Shown here: one piece after another, positions 16,628 through 24,827 of the stretch
Position numbering within the stretch: the first letter of the stretch is position 1
Layout: each line of letters starts with the position of its first letter
Source of the DNA: Zhihengliuella alba
GTDB lineage: Bacteria > Actinomycetota > Actinomycetes > Actinomycetales > Micrococcaceae
Direction: 5' to 3'
NCBI RefSeq assembly: GCF_039538765.1
Contig: NZ_BAABCJ010000006.1
Location: 124,001-188,000, forward strand
Length of the DNA stretch: 64,000 nucleotides
Translations under genes and position numbers: made by a program
The notes under the pieces: generated by a model
Seen by the model: the letters and a program-made list of their open reading frames with translations, nothing else
Database searches by the model: none
Told to the model about the DNA's origin: nothing

Positions 16628-17251
16628 TCACTGCCCGACCACGCCGGACTCGGAGATGCGGACGCGGACCTTCGGCAGCGGGTCCACGAGGTTGCGGACC
16701 AGCTCGTCCTCGACGGCCCGCTGGATGGCGTCCGTCCGCAGCCGGATGCCCGACGTCGGACGGACGTTCACGTCCACCAGGGTGTGCCCGACGACGACCA
16801 TCACCTGCTCGGGGCTGACGTTGGCCTCCGTCCGGGCCCGGCGCGCGAGCGTCGCGGCGATGACCTCGTGGTCCACCAGGACCACGGCGCGGTCGTTGGG
16901 GAGGATCCGACGCGCCTTCCGGCCGGGCAGGATCCCCTGCAGGAGGAAGTACAGCCCGATCAGGAGCAGCAGCAGGCTCGCGAGCGGCAGCAGAACGGGG
17001 TCGGCGGTGCGCGGCAGCTGCGCGAACCAGTCCCACCACTGGCCCGGCGACTTGATCCAGACGTCCTGGCCGATCGACTTCATGGCCGCCTCGAACATGA
17101 AGTACAGGCAGATCGCCGCGACCAGGAGGGCGGCCACGATGGACGCGAACGAGCGCGGGGAGCGCAGCTGGCGCCGCGCGATCCGGGCGCGCTCGCGCTC
17201 CCGGGCGGCGTCGTCCGTCCGCTCCTGCGGCCCCGTCGGGTGCGGATTCAC
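16628..17251 (-). CDS. DUF6286-type Asp23-operon membrane protein
   Basis: 207 residues, start GTG 17251 overlapping the previous stop by 4 nt. The Arg-rich cytosolic N-terminus is followed by two transmembrane segments (about 35-55 and 85-108) and then a soluble domain that ends with VRPTSGIRL and PKVRVRI, the layout of actinobacterial DUF6286 proteins found beside Asp23/Gls24. Role inferred: membrane partner in envelope homeostasis. Confidence 0.72.
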   Translation of the reverse strand: MNPHPTGPQERTDDAARERERARIARRQLRSPRSFASIVAALLVAAICLYFMFEAAMKSIGQDVWIKSPGQWWDWFAQLPRTADPVLLPLASLLLLLIGLYFLLQGILPGRKARRILPNDRAVVLVDHEVIAATLARRARTEANVSPEQVMVVVGHTLVDVNVRPTSGIRLRTDAIQRAVEDELVRNLVDPLPKVRVRISESGVVGQ

Positions 17252-17595
17252 GCCGGCCTCCCTTCGATTCGTCCGGTGCGCGACCGGTGGTCCGGCTGGA
17301 GCAGTCCGGTGACGCGCACATCGATGCGGCTGACCTCCGATCCGGTCAGCCGGGTGAACCGGTCGCGGACCTCGTCCCGGGTGAGGACGGCACGGTCCCA
17401 GACGCTGGCGCCCTGCGGCCCCGGCGCGTGCAGCGGCAGCGGGAGATTGAGGCCGATCGCCAGACGGCCCAGGTCGTCGTCGAGCACCACATTGATGCGG
17501 CCCGGGGGGACGGCGAACAGGTCGGAGGCGATCGCCCTGGCGACGCCGCTGAGGGCCTGCGTGCTGATGCGCGTGTGCCCCGCGAGTTGGCTCAC
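17248..17595 (-). CDS. Small Asp23-operon protein of unknown function
   Basis: 115 residues, soluble, start GTG 17595 overlapping the DUF2273-like stop. The sequence alternates beta and alpha segments (ISTQALSGVARAIASDLF; RINVVLDDDLGRLAIGL; EVSRIDVRVTGLL) much like an abbreviated Asp23 domain. No catalytic motif. Function is inferred only from its position between Asp23 and DUF6286 genes. Confidence 0.65.
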   Translation of the reverse strand: MSQLAGHTRISTQALSGVARAIASDLFAVPPGRINVVLDDDLGRLAIGLNLPLPLHAPGPQGASVWDRAVLTRDEVRDRFTRLTGSEVSRIDVRVTGLLQPDHRSRTGRIEGRPA

Positions 17596-17801
17596 GAAGA
17601 CGACCGCCGTCCCGTCAGGAGCTCCCAGAACTTGCGGGCGTCGATGCGCCCGTCGACCATGCGGGCGATCAGGACGCCGACCAGGAGGAAGACCGCCATG
17701 AGGATGAAGCCCCCGACCCCGTGCTCCAGGGCGGCCCAGGCGAGGGCGATCGCCACGAGCAGGCTGACGGCGACGGGCGGAAGCGGAGTCGGGTAGTTCA
17801 T
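17592..17801 (-). CDS. DUF2273-like small membrane protein
   Basis: 69 residues with one long hydrophobic hairpin (residues 8-47, two closely spaced helices) and a basic C-terminus (RRSSS). Size, topology and position directly after the Asp23 gene match the small DUF2273 proteins of Gls24/Asp23 operons. Starts at ATG 17801 within the ATGA overlap with the upstream gene. Confidence 0.7.
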   Translation of the reverse strand: MNYPTPLPPVAVSLLVAIALAWAALEHGVGGFILMAVFLLVGVLIARMVDGRIDARKFWELLTGRRSSS

Positions 17802-18304
17802 GCGGTCTCTCCCTTGGACGGGTGGGTCTCGACGGGCTGGTCGCCGCTGGGCAGCGGAGCGGTGGGCGGCAGCTGGATGTCGCCGATCTCGACGTTCACC
17901 TCGATGACGCGCAGCCCGGTCAGCTCCTCCACCGAGGAGAACACCGCGGCCCGCACGTCGTCCGCGATGTCGTGCAGCGGACGGCCGTACTCGGCCGTGA
18001 GGACCACGTCGACGGCGACCTCCACCCGGCCGACCTCCACGCTGACGCCGGCCGTGGACTCGTTGGCCCCGGCGACGCGGCCGCGGAGGGCGCCGAGGGC
18101 CCGGCCGGCCCCCGTGCCGAGCGAGTAGACGCCCGGGACCGTGCGGACGGCGGCGGCTGCGACGCGGGCGACGGCGGCCTCGGAGATCTGGGTGGCTCCG
18201 GGCACCTGCCCGGTCGGCGCGGGAACGCTCGGACCGGCGGCGGGCCGGCCGTCCGCCGACCCCGGACCGTGCTGCGGAATCTGCTCCGAATCCATCGCTG
18301 CCAT
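17798..18304 (-). CDS. Asp23/Gls24 family envelope stress response protein
   Basis: First gene of the operon, 168 residues. A Pro/Ala-rich N-terminus of 35 residues precedes the Asp23 domain: ISEAAVARVAAAAVRTVPGVYSL, then VEVAVDVVLTAEYGRPL and VIEVNVEIGDIQLP. Asp23 proteins are abundant, membrane-tethered and induced by alkaline or cell-envelope stress in Gram-positives. ATG 18304 has GAAAGG upstream. A TAGGCT hexamer near 18348 is a plausible -10. Confidence 0.85.
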   Translation of the reverse strand: MAAMDSEQIPQHGPGSADGRPAAGPSVPAPTGQVPGATQISEAAVARVAAAAVRTVPGVYSLGTGAGRALGALRGRVAGANESTAGVSVEVGRVEVAVDVVLTAEYGRPLHDIADDVRAAVFSSVEELTGLRVIEVNVEIGDIQLPPTAPLPSGDQPVETHPSKGETA

Positions 18305-18450
18305 GCCTTTCGAGGGGTGCTGCGCCGCACCTCACGTGCGGCTTTAAACAGCCTACCGCCGCCCCTCTCCGGCGGGCACGAACATCACCGGGTGCGGAGG
18401 GCAACCCGGCACCGGAGAGCACCCGGGACCAGAGAGAACCGGGCACGAAG

Positions 18451-18483
18451 AAGCCCCCGGAGGGAATCCCTCCGGGGGCTTTT
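18451..18483 (-). terminator. Strong terminator hairpin after the tRNA cluster
   Basis: AGCCCCCGGAGGGA pairs perfectly with TCCCTCCGGGGGCT. It lies directly downstream (minus strand) of tRNA-Phe. A TTTT run on the plus side and CTTCTT on the minus side suggest it works in both directions, separating the tRNAs from the Asp23 operon. Confidence 0.85.
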
Positions 18484-18488
18484 CAAGC

Positions 18489-18564
18489 TGGTGGCTCCGA
18501 CCGGCGTCGATCCGGTGACCTTTCGATTTTCAGTCGAACGCTCTACCAACTGAGCTACAGAGCC
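18489..18564 (-). tRNA. tRNA-Phe (GAA)
   Basis: Full cloverleaf on the minus strand: acceptor GGCTCTG, D-arm AGCTCAGTTGGTAGAGC, anticodon loop CTGAAAA with anticodon GAA, T-loop GGATCGACGCC-type arm, discriminator A and an encoded CCA. Third gene of a Glu-Asp-Phe cluster. Confidence 0.95.
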
Positions 18565-18615
18565 TGGCATCATCTTCGATGATCACCGAGATCTTCCGTT
18601 GCCGGAACATCCAAG

Positions 18616-18689
18616 CGACCCTGACGGGACTTGAACCCGCGACCTCCGCCGTGACAGGGCGGCGCGCTAACCAACTGCGCTACAGGGCC
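18616..18689 (-). tRNA. tRNA-Asp (GTC)
   Basis: Minus-strand cloverleaf of 74 nt with acceptor GGCCCTG/CAGGGTC, anticodon loop CTGTCAC (anticodon GTC), T-arm GCGGGTTCAAGTCCCGT and discriminator G. CCA is not encoded. Confidence 0.95.
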
Positions 18690-18785
18690 TTGCAGTTTGC
18701 GAGGACCAGCCTCGCTCACAAGACCTAAACCCTACCAGAGCCTTCACGAGCTTCGCAACTCTGACTTGGTGTGATTCAGGTCTCG

Positions 18786-18858
<73 letters not shown>

Positions 18859-18969
18859 CGGACTCAGCCCGATCGCTCGCGCTGTGAACCCAGACAACTA
18901 TACGGCAGACGTTCTGGCAACGCCAAAAGCCGCGCGGACGTTCATACGCGGGCGACTAGAGTCGTTCCC

Positions 18970-19341
18970 ATGCCCTTCCAGATGACCGAGGACGACTTCG
19001 AGGCGGCCGTCGACGAGGCCCTGGGGTCCATCCCCGAGGAGCTGCTGGACATGATGGACAACGTCGCCATCTTCATCGAGGACCGCTACGTCCCGCAGCC
19101 GGGCGAGGATCCGGAGACCGTCCTGCTCGGGCTGTACGACGGCGTGCCGCTCACCGAGCGCGGCATGGACTGGGGCGGCGTGACCATGCCGGACCGGATC
19201 TTCATCTACAAGGACGCGATCCTCGACCTCTGCGCGTCGGAGAACGAGGTCGTGGAGGAGATCGGCATCACCGTGGTCCACGAGATCGCGCATCATTTCG
19301 GCATCGACGACGAACGGCTCCACGCGCTCGGCTGGGGCTGA
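18970..19341 (+). CDS. Minimal zincin-type metallopeptidase family protein
   Basis: 123-residue cytosolic protein of the PF06262-type minimal zincin family. The motif VVHEIAHHFGIDDE near the C-terminus gives HExxH plus the downstream Asp as metal ligands. Family members are short and widespread in actinobacteria, but proteolysis has not been shown for most. ATG 18970 has TAGAGT 7 nt upstream without a Shine-Dalgarno sequence. The promoter is divergent from the tRNA cluster. Confidence 0.88.
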   Translation: MPFQMTEDDFEAAVDEALGSIPEELLDMMDNVAIFIEDRYVPQPGEDPETVLLGLYDGVPLTERGMDWGGVTMPDRIFIYKDAILDLCASENEVVEEIGITVVHEIAHHFGIDDERLHALGWG

Positions 19342-19496
19342 CGGGGCCCGCTCCCCGGACGTCGCACCAGCCCGTGGGCCCGCATCCGTGCCGCCGGCGC
19401 GGTGGCGCTCGACCCCGGACGGACACGCGATGGTCACGAAATGACACCGCTGTGATTCGTGTGGCGCGTGATCTTACTGTTGCCTGTGATGCGACT

Positions 19497-19511
19497 GTGA
19501 CATATGGTCAC
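19497..19511 (+). promoter_or_regulatory. Inverted repeat upstream of the NlpC/P60 gene
   Basis: GTGAC-ATATG-GTCAC, about 80 nt before the start codon, within an AT-richer patch (19470-19530). It looks like a dimeric regulator site; half-sites recall CRP/GlxR boxes but the spacing is one base off the TGTGA-N6-TCACA consensus. Confidence 0.4.
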
Positions 19512-19591
19512 TTACGGTGTGTCACTCTTGACCACCGCTGGGCCGGCCCCGTGTCGGCGCAGAACGGCACGTCACTCGATGGGGAATCTCT

Positions 19592-21256
19592 ATGGCGCAG
19601 CGGAAAGTCTTCGTTACAGCTCTGTGCTCCTTGGCCATGGTCGCCGGCACCGCTCTCGCCGGAACGTCCGCGGCCGCCGCCCCGCTCGCCGGGCCACTCC
19701 CCTCCGCCGTCGGCTCCTCGTTCGTCCCCTCCTCCTTCGTGTCGACCACGCGCCTGCCCTCGGCCGAGGAGATCGAGGCCGCCAAGTCCGACCCCGCCCA
19801 GCTCGACGCCATGATCGCCCGCGTGGAGCAGGCCATCCTCGAGTCCAGCGCCCGGCTCGGCGAGGCCGAGGCCTCGGCCCTGGTGGAGCAGGAGGCGGCC
19901 ACCGCCGCCCAGGAGGCCCTCGCGGTCCAGACGGCCGCGGCCGAGGAGGCCCGCCAGAACGCCGCCAAGGCCGAGGAATACTACAGCGCCGTGAAGTCGC
20001 AGGTCGGCGAGATCGCCAGCGACCTCTACCGCAACGGCGGAGTGAACCCGGCGGTCAACGCGCTGCTCACGCAGAACGACGAGTCCAACGACGTCCTCTA
20101 CAAGACCGCCACGATGACGGCCCTGGCCTCCAACCGGGCCGACACGCTGGCCTCGGCGACCCAGGCCGCGCAGCTCTGGGAGCAGTGGCGCACCTACGCC
20201 TCGGACCTGGAGGAGGCCGCGGCCGACGCCGCCGGCGTCAGCGAGGAGGCGCTCGCCTCCGCGGAGCGGGAGCGCGCCGACTACGAGGCCGCGCTGGCCG
20301 CGCAGCAGGAGGCCCGCACCCAGCTCGTGAACCAGCTCGCCCAGCTGCGGGAGACCACCGCCGCGGAGGAGTCCGCCCGCATGGCCCAGGTCGAGGAGGA
20401 GCAGCGCGAGGCCGAGCTGGCGGAGGCCATGGAGGTCGTCCCGGCCGCCGCCCCGGAGGCCCCGCAGCCGGTCGCCGCCCCGGACCTGCCGGCGCCGCCC
20501 CCGGCCGTGCCGGCCGCCGCGCCGTCCAACACCATCGTGAACCGCCCGACCCCGGAGCCCGGCCCGGCCGCCGAGGCGGAGGCCGCCGCCGAGCCCGCGG
20601 CCCGCGAGACGCGCGCGCCCCAGCCCGCACCCGCGGCGACTCCGACCCGGGAGACGACCCCCACGCCGAAGGCCACGCCGAAGCCGACTCCCAAGGCGAC
20701 TCCCAAGCCGTCCCCGAAGCCCACGCCCACGCCCACGCCGACGCCGACGCGCACCGCGACGCCCGCGCCGTCGCCCACCCGCACCCAGGCGCCCGCTCCG
20801 GCCCCGGCGCCCGCGCCGAAGCCCAAGCCCAAGCCGAAGCCGGCCCCCGAGCCCGTCCAGCCCGTCGCCTCCGGCAGCAGCAAGGAAGCGGCCATCTCCT
20901 GGGCCCTCAACACGGCGGCCGACAACAGCAACACGTACAGGTACGGCGCCAACGGCCCCAGCCAGTGGGACTGCTCGAGCTTCACCCAGCGCGCCTTCGC
21001 GCAGTCCGGCGTCTCGCTGCCCCGCACGTCGGGCAGCCAGTACGGTGCCGGCACCAAGGTCCCGCTGAGCCAGCTGCGCCGCGGCGACCTGGTGTTCTCC
21101 GCGAACTCGGGCGGCAGCATCTACCACGTCGCCATCTACCTCGGGAACGGCCAGGTGGTCCACGCGCGCAACCCCAACGTGCCGGCCGCCCAGCAGATCT
21201 CCGTGACGTCGCTGGCGTACGTCAACAACATCGTGTCCTACGGCGTCCGCTACTGA
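19592..21256 (+). CDS. Secreted NlpC/P60 peptidoglycan endopeptidase, RipA-like
   Basis: Exported cell-wall hydrolase, 554 residues. A Sec signal peptide (residues 1-30, ending AGTSAAAA) is followed by an Ala/Glu-rich coiled-coil region (about 55-285), a Pro/Thr/Lys-rich linker (285-425) and the NlpC/P60 domain. Catalytic residues are C461 (WDCSSF), H512 (YHVAIYL) and a third polar residue near H524. The coiled coil plus NlpC/P60 layout is that of RipA/Cgp1735 septum-splitting D-Glu-mDAP endopeptidases, whose coiled coil usually inhibits the enzyme until it is activated. Start ATG 19592; it stands alone with 250 bp upstream. Confidence 0.9.
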   Translation: MAQRKVFVTALCSLAMVAGTALAGTSAAAAPLAGPLPSAVGSSFVPSSFVSTTRLPSAEEIEAAKSDPAQLDAMIARVEQAILESSARLGEAEASALVEQEAATAAQEALAVQTAAAEEARQNAAKAEEYYSAVKSQVGEIASDLYRNGGVNPAVNALLTQNDESNDVLYKTATMTALASNRADTLASATQAAQLWEQWRTYASDLEEAAADAAGVSEEALASAERERADYEAALAAQQEARTQLVNQLAQLRETTAAEESARMAQVEEEQREAELAEAMEVVPAAAPEAPQPVAAPDLPAPPPAVPAAAPSNTIVNRPTPEPGPAAEAEAAAEPAARETRAPQPAPAATPTRETTPTPKATPKPTPKATPKPSPKPTPTPTPTPTRTATPAPSPTRTQAPAPAPAPAPKPKPKPKPAPEPVQPVASGSSKEAAISWALNTAADNSNTYRYGANGPSQWDCSSFTQRAFAQSGVSLPRTSGSQYGAGTKVPLSQLRRGDLVFSANSGGSIYHVAIYLGNGQVVHARNPNVPAAQQISVTSLAYVNNIVSYGVRY

Positions 21257-21315
21257 CCCCCGGCCCGCGGGCCGGTACGGTCGACGCGGGCCGCCCCGTT
21301 GCCTAGGGTGAGGGC

Positions 21316-22401
21316 ATGAGCCGAGTTGCCGTAGTAGGTGCAGGAATCATCGGTCTCGCGACGGCGTGGGCGCTGCGCCGACGCGGAGCCGAGGTGGTCC
21401 TCTACGAGTCGGGGCGGACCGGCGGCGGGCAGTCCGCCGGCGAGTCCCGGATCTTCCGACACGCGCACGACGACGCCCGGCTGGCGTCCTTCGTCAGCCG
21501 CAGCCGGACGCTGTGGCGCGAGTGGGAGGCGGAGTTCGGCCGGCCGCTCGTCTCCGGTGCCGGGGCCGTCGCGATCGGCGACGGCATCGAGGACAAGCTC
21601 CGGGTGCTGGACCAGGTCCCGGGCGTTCCGACGCGCCGGCTGGAGGCGCAGGAGCTGAGCGATCTGATGCCCCTCCTCGCCGAGTACTCCGGACCGGCGA
21701 TGCTGGACGTGGACGGCGGCACCATCCACACGCTCAGCGCCATCGACGCCCTCACTGCCGCGCTCTCCGACGTCCTGGTGCCGGACCACGTCCTCTCCGT
21801 CCGCCACGCCGGCGCCGGAGCGGAGGTGCGCACGGGGACCGGTGTCGGCGCGTTCGACCGTGTGGTCCTCTGTGCCGGCCGCGGCACCGCGCCGCTGGCC
21901 CGCGGGACCGGCCTGGAGATCCCGGTGGAGCTCAGCGCCCACGTCCGGGTGACGTTCGGGGTCCGCGAGCCGCCCGCGGTCCCCCTGCCGACCTTCCAGG
22001 ACACCAGCGGCACGTTCGGGGAGACCGGGGTCTACGCCGCGCCGACCGAGGACAACCGCCGCTACTCCGTGGGCCTCAGCGGTTCCACCCCGGTGTCGCC
22101 GGACGGCAGCCTGGCGGACCCGTCCGAGCTGGACTCGCTCGCCGCCCGCGCCGCGGAGTACGTGTCGCGGGCGCTGCCCGGGCTCGACCCGGAGCCCCTG
22201 GGCCACGTCCACTGCTGGGTCACCAAGCTGCCCTGGGGCTCGGACGGCGTGGGCCTCTGGTCCACGGGGCGCATCACCGCGGTGGCCGGGCACAACCTCT
22301 TCAAGCAGGCGCCCGCGCTCGGCGAGGCGCTGACGGACGCGGCACTGACCGACGTCGTCCCCGACCTTCTCCGGCCGGAGTCCCGCCTCGGCGCCTCCTG
22401 A
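21316..22401 (+). CDS. FAD-dependent oxidoreductase (DAO / sarcosine-oxidase-like)
   Basis: 361-residue flavoenzyme probably oxidising an N-methyl or amino compound with O2. The GxGxxG motif VGAGIIGLATAWALRRRG starts at residue 6 and SRIFRHAH (about 48-55) matches monomeric sarcosine oxidase and N-methyltryptophan oxidase, where it surrounds the flavin-attachment and active-site region. The late motif AVAGHNLFKQAPALG is the FAD-binding C-terminal segment. ATG 21316 follows TAGGGT by 6 nt, but GAGGG could also act as SD. Actual substrate unknown. Confidence 0.8.
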   Translation: MSRVAVVGAGIIGLATAWALRRRGAEVVLYESGRTGGGQSAGESRIFRHAHDDARLASFVSRSRTLWREWEAEFGRPLVSGAGAVAIGDGIEDKLRVLDQVPGVPTRRLEAQELSDLMPLLAEYSGPAMLDVDGGTIHTLSAIDALTAALSDVLVPDHVLSVRHAGAGAEVRTGTGVGAFDRVVLCAGRGTAPLARGTGLEIPVELSAHVRVTFGVREPPAVPLPTFQDTSGTFGETGVYAAPTEDNRRYSVGLSGSTPVSPDGSLADPSELDSLAARAAEYVSRALPGLDPEPLGHVHCWVTKLPWGSDGVGLWSTGRITAVAGHNLFKQAPALGEALTDAALTDVVPDLLRPESRLGAS

Positions 22402-22521
22402 CGCTGCACCGGCCCAGCGGCACCCGCCGGAGCCATTGAGCTCCCCGGAGCCGCTCAGTACTCTACGAGCAGGCGTTCCCGAGTACCGCTCGGTACTCCG
22501 CCGACTCGAGAAGAGAAGAGC

Positions 22522-22887
22522 ATGGCATTCCACGGCACGGTGGTGCACCGGGACGGGCTGCGGGCCGGGACGTCGGGCACGGCGCGCTTCGTCGGGGCCG
22601 AGCACGGCGCCGGCGTCTCGTTCTTCTGGGTCGATGCCGAGCCGGGCGCGGGTCCGGCGACCCACCGGCACCCGTACACCGAGACGTGGGTGGTCCTGCG
22701 CGGCGAGGCGGTCATCCGGTCCGACGGCGAGGAGCTCCGCGCCGAGGCCGGCGCGATCGTGACCGTGCCGGCCGGGGCGCACCACCGGTTCCGCAGCGCC
22801 GGGCCCGGGAACCTGGAGATGCTGTGCATCCACGCCTCGCCGGAGATCATCCAGGACTTCGTCCCGGACCCAGCGGACCCGGCGTAG
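22522..22887 (+). CDS. Cupin-domain protein
   Basis: 121-residue single-domain cupin. Motif 1 is seen as THRHPYTETWVVLRGEA (metal ligands H, H, E) and motif 2 as IVTVPAGAHHRFRS. An AGAAGAGAAGAG run serves as ribosome-binding site for ATG 22522. It could be a small dioxygenase, isomerase or sugar-phosphate-binding protein; nothing in the sequence decides. Transcribed toward the type III PKS cluster with 33 nt between stops. Confidence 0.82.
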   Translation: MAFHGTVVHRDGLRAGTSGTARFVGAEHGAGVSFFWVDAEPGAGPATHRHPYTETWVVLRGEAVIRSDGEELRAEAGAIVTVPAGAHHRFRSAGPGNLEMLCIHASPEIIQDFVPDPADPA

Positions 22888-22920
22888 CTCTGCGGACCCG
22901 GCGCAGCCCCTCGCGGGCCG

Positions 22921-24144
22921 TCAGGCGTTCATCGTGAAGACGCGTGCGACGGCGTCGTGCACCGGATCCGCCGCAGCAGCCCGCCCGATGGCCCTGTTGC
23001 GCAGGCCCAACCACGGGGCCGCGAGGGGCCGGCCGAGCGCCATGTTCAAGTGCGCCTGCCGTGCAGCGGCCAGAGCTGCGCGGCGGCGCACGGTGCCATA
23101 CCGGCGCAGGCCCGCGCCGCCCCCGTCCTGGAGGGCCTCCAGCACGCTGGGGGCGAGCAGCGCCGCATCCAGCCAGCCCAGATTCATGCCCTGACCGCCG
23201 ATCGGACTGACCTCGTGGGCCGCGTCGCCGACCAGCGCCACCCTCCCGCTCACGAACCGGTCCGCGATGCGCCGGCGCACCCCGAAGGAGCTCAGCATCG
23301 AGTTCCCCGCCGGGTCCAGTGCGACGCCGGTGCGCGCCTCCACCGTGGCCGCCAGCCAGTCGGCGGTCGGGTGCGCGACGAAGGACCGGGTGCGCACCAC
23401 CCAGCGCCGGACCCCGCCCGGCAGCGGGAAGGACTCGACGATCCCGCCGCGCTCCAGGTAGAGCACGGCTCGGCGGGCGCCACCGGGCGCCGCCTCCGCG
23501 GCCGCGTCGGCGAAGTCGCCCATCGCGTAGGTGTCCGGGTAGCGCCGGATCCGCGCGCCGATGCCGGAGGCCCCGCGGACGGTGCTGCGCGCGCCGTCGG
23601 CCCCCAGGACGAAGCGTGCGCGGAGCAGCCCGTCCGACGTCCGCAGCTCCACCCCCGGCGCACCGCCCGCGCTCCCCGGATTGCCGCTCCCCCGACCGGC
23701 GAGACCTCCGCCGGCGAGACCGCCGTGGCCTGGGCCTTGCCGGAGTCCGCGGACCTCCACGTCCCGGCGGAGGTCCGCGCCGGCGGAGAGGGCCCGCTGC
23801 TCGAGGATGGCCTCGGTGCGGAACTGCGGAACGGCGAGGACGAAGCGGTGCTCGCCCGGGACGCCGTCGAACGAGAGCCGTGCGACCCGGCGACCGCCGC
23901 AGCGGGCCTCGCCCTCGACGATGCGCACGCCCGCCTCGACGAGGTCCTCCGCCGCCCCTACGCGTCCGAGGGCGGCCAGCGCCGGCGGGTGGATCCCGAT
24001 GGCACGGGAGTGCGCGGTGCGCTCACGCCGCCGCTCCAGCACGACGACGTCCGCCCCGGCAGATGCCAGGAGGGCCGCCGCATACAGGCCCACGGGTCCG
24101 GCCCCGACCACCGCCACGTCCGCGTCGTGCCCGCGCATGCTCAC
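22921..24144 (-). CDS. FAD-dependent aromatic monooxygenase of the type III PKS cluster (SrsC-like)
   Basis: 407-residue class A flavin hydroxylase, likely to hydroxylate the alkylresorcinol made by the upstream genes and lead to a quinone. FAD motif VVGAGPVGLYAAALLASAG (residues 12-30), the DG motif LGADGARSTVRG (about 180-191) and the GD motif VALVGDAAHEVSPIGGQGMNLG are present. A Gly-rich insert, residues 137-164, contains a five-residue duplication (GGLAG twice). The start is GTG 24144 overlapping the methyltransferase stop; ATG 24138 is equally possible. The role is inferred from the srsABC-like gene order. Confidence 0.78.
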   Translation of the reverse strand: MSMRGHDADVAVVGAGPVGLYAAALLASAGADVVVLERRRERTAHSRAIGIHPPALAALGRVGAAEDLVEAGVRIVEGEARCGGRRVARLSFDGVPGEHRFVLAVPQFRTEAILEQRALSAGADLRRDVEVRGLRQGPGHGGLAGGGLAGRGSGNPGSAGGAPGVELRTSDGLLRARFVLGADGARSTVRGASGIGARIRRYPDTYAMGDFADAAAEAAPGGARRAVLYLERGGIVESFPLPGGVRRWVVRTRSFVAHPTADWLAATVEARTGVALDPAGNSMLSSFGVRRRIADRFVSGRVALVGDAAHEVSPIGGQGMNLGWLDAALLAPSVLEALQDGGGAGLRRYGTVRRRAALAAARQAHLNMALGRPLAAPWLGLRNRAIGRAAAADPVHDAVARVFTMNA

Positions 24145-24827
24145 CCCCGGCGGACCAGCAGGTTGCGGAACGGGATCTGCGACTCCACCCGCCAGCCCGC
24201 GGGCACCGCGGCGCGGAGTTCGTCCGGCCGGTAGCTGCGACGGATCGACGTCAGGCCGTCCGCGCGGATGAAGGACCCCGGCAGCGGGAGCGTGCCCGCG
24301 GAGAACAGGGCGTAGCCGAGCCTGGTGCGGGCGATGTCGCTGTGGACCGCGAGCCGGCCGGCGAGCGCCGCGGAGTCGCGGAGCAGCCCGTCCAGCTGCC
24401 CGGCGTCCAGGTGGTGCAGCAGGTGGTTGGACGTGACGACGTCGTACCGGGCGCCCTCGGCGACGAGGTCGGCGGTGTGGGCGCGGCGGACCGTCAGGCC
24501 CGGCAACGGCGGCAGCGAGCGCAGGTAGGCGTGGGCCCTCTCGTCCGGATCGATGGCCGTCACGTGGAGCGCGAAGCCGTCGCGGGCCGCCCAGCGGACG
24601 AAGGCGCGCGGGATGTCACCGGCGCCGGAGCCGACGTCCAGCAGCGTGGTGGGACGGGACGTCGAGAGGACCGGGCGGACCAGGCGCGCCCACGTCAGCT
24701 GCCATCCGGACACCGCAGCGTTGACCAGGCGGAATTGGCGGTAGGTGTTCTCGAGGCGGACCGGATCGCAGTCGGTCCGGTCCATCTCCTCGACCGCGTG
24801 CTCGTCGCGGCGGGCCAGGAACTGCAT
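24141..24827 (-). CDS. Class I SAM-dependent methyltransferase of the type III PKS cluster
   Basis: 228 residues. SAM motif I is TLLDVGSGAGDIPRAF, motif II region AIDPDERAHAYLRSL, then VVTSNHLLHHLD. It directly follows the PKS (TGA-ATG), so it is coupled. The expected job is O- or C-methylation of an alkylresorcinol or alkylpyrone, or of a later quinol. SrsB of Streptomyces is the functional analogue but belongs to another methyltransferase type, so identity is by position only. Confidence 0.78.
   Translation of the reverse strand: MQFLARRDEHAVEEMDRTDCDPVRLENTYRQFRLVNAAVSGWQLTWARLVRPVLSTSRPTTLLDVGSGAGDIPRAFVRWAARDGFALHVTAIDPDERAHAYLRSLPPLPGLTVRRAHTADLVAEGARYDVVTSNHLLHHLDAGQLDGLLRDSAALAGRLAVHSDIARTRLGYALFSAGTLPLPGSFIRADGLTSIRRSYRPDELRAAVPAGWRVESQIPFRNLLVRRG

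Noticed and set aside
19342..19591. c-di-AMP (ydaO) riboswitch ahead of the RipA-like gene
   Set aside because: This riboswitch often precedes such genes in actinobacteria, but I could not find its conserved blocks in the 250-bp leader.
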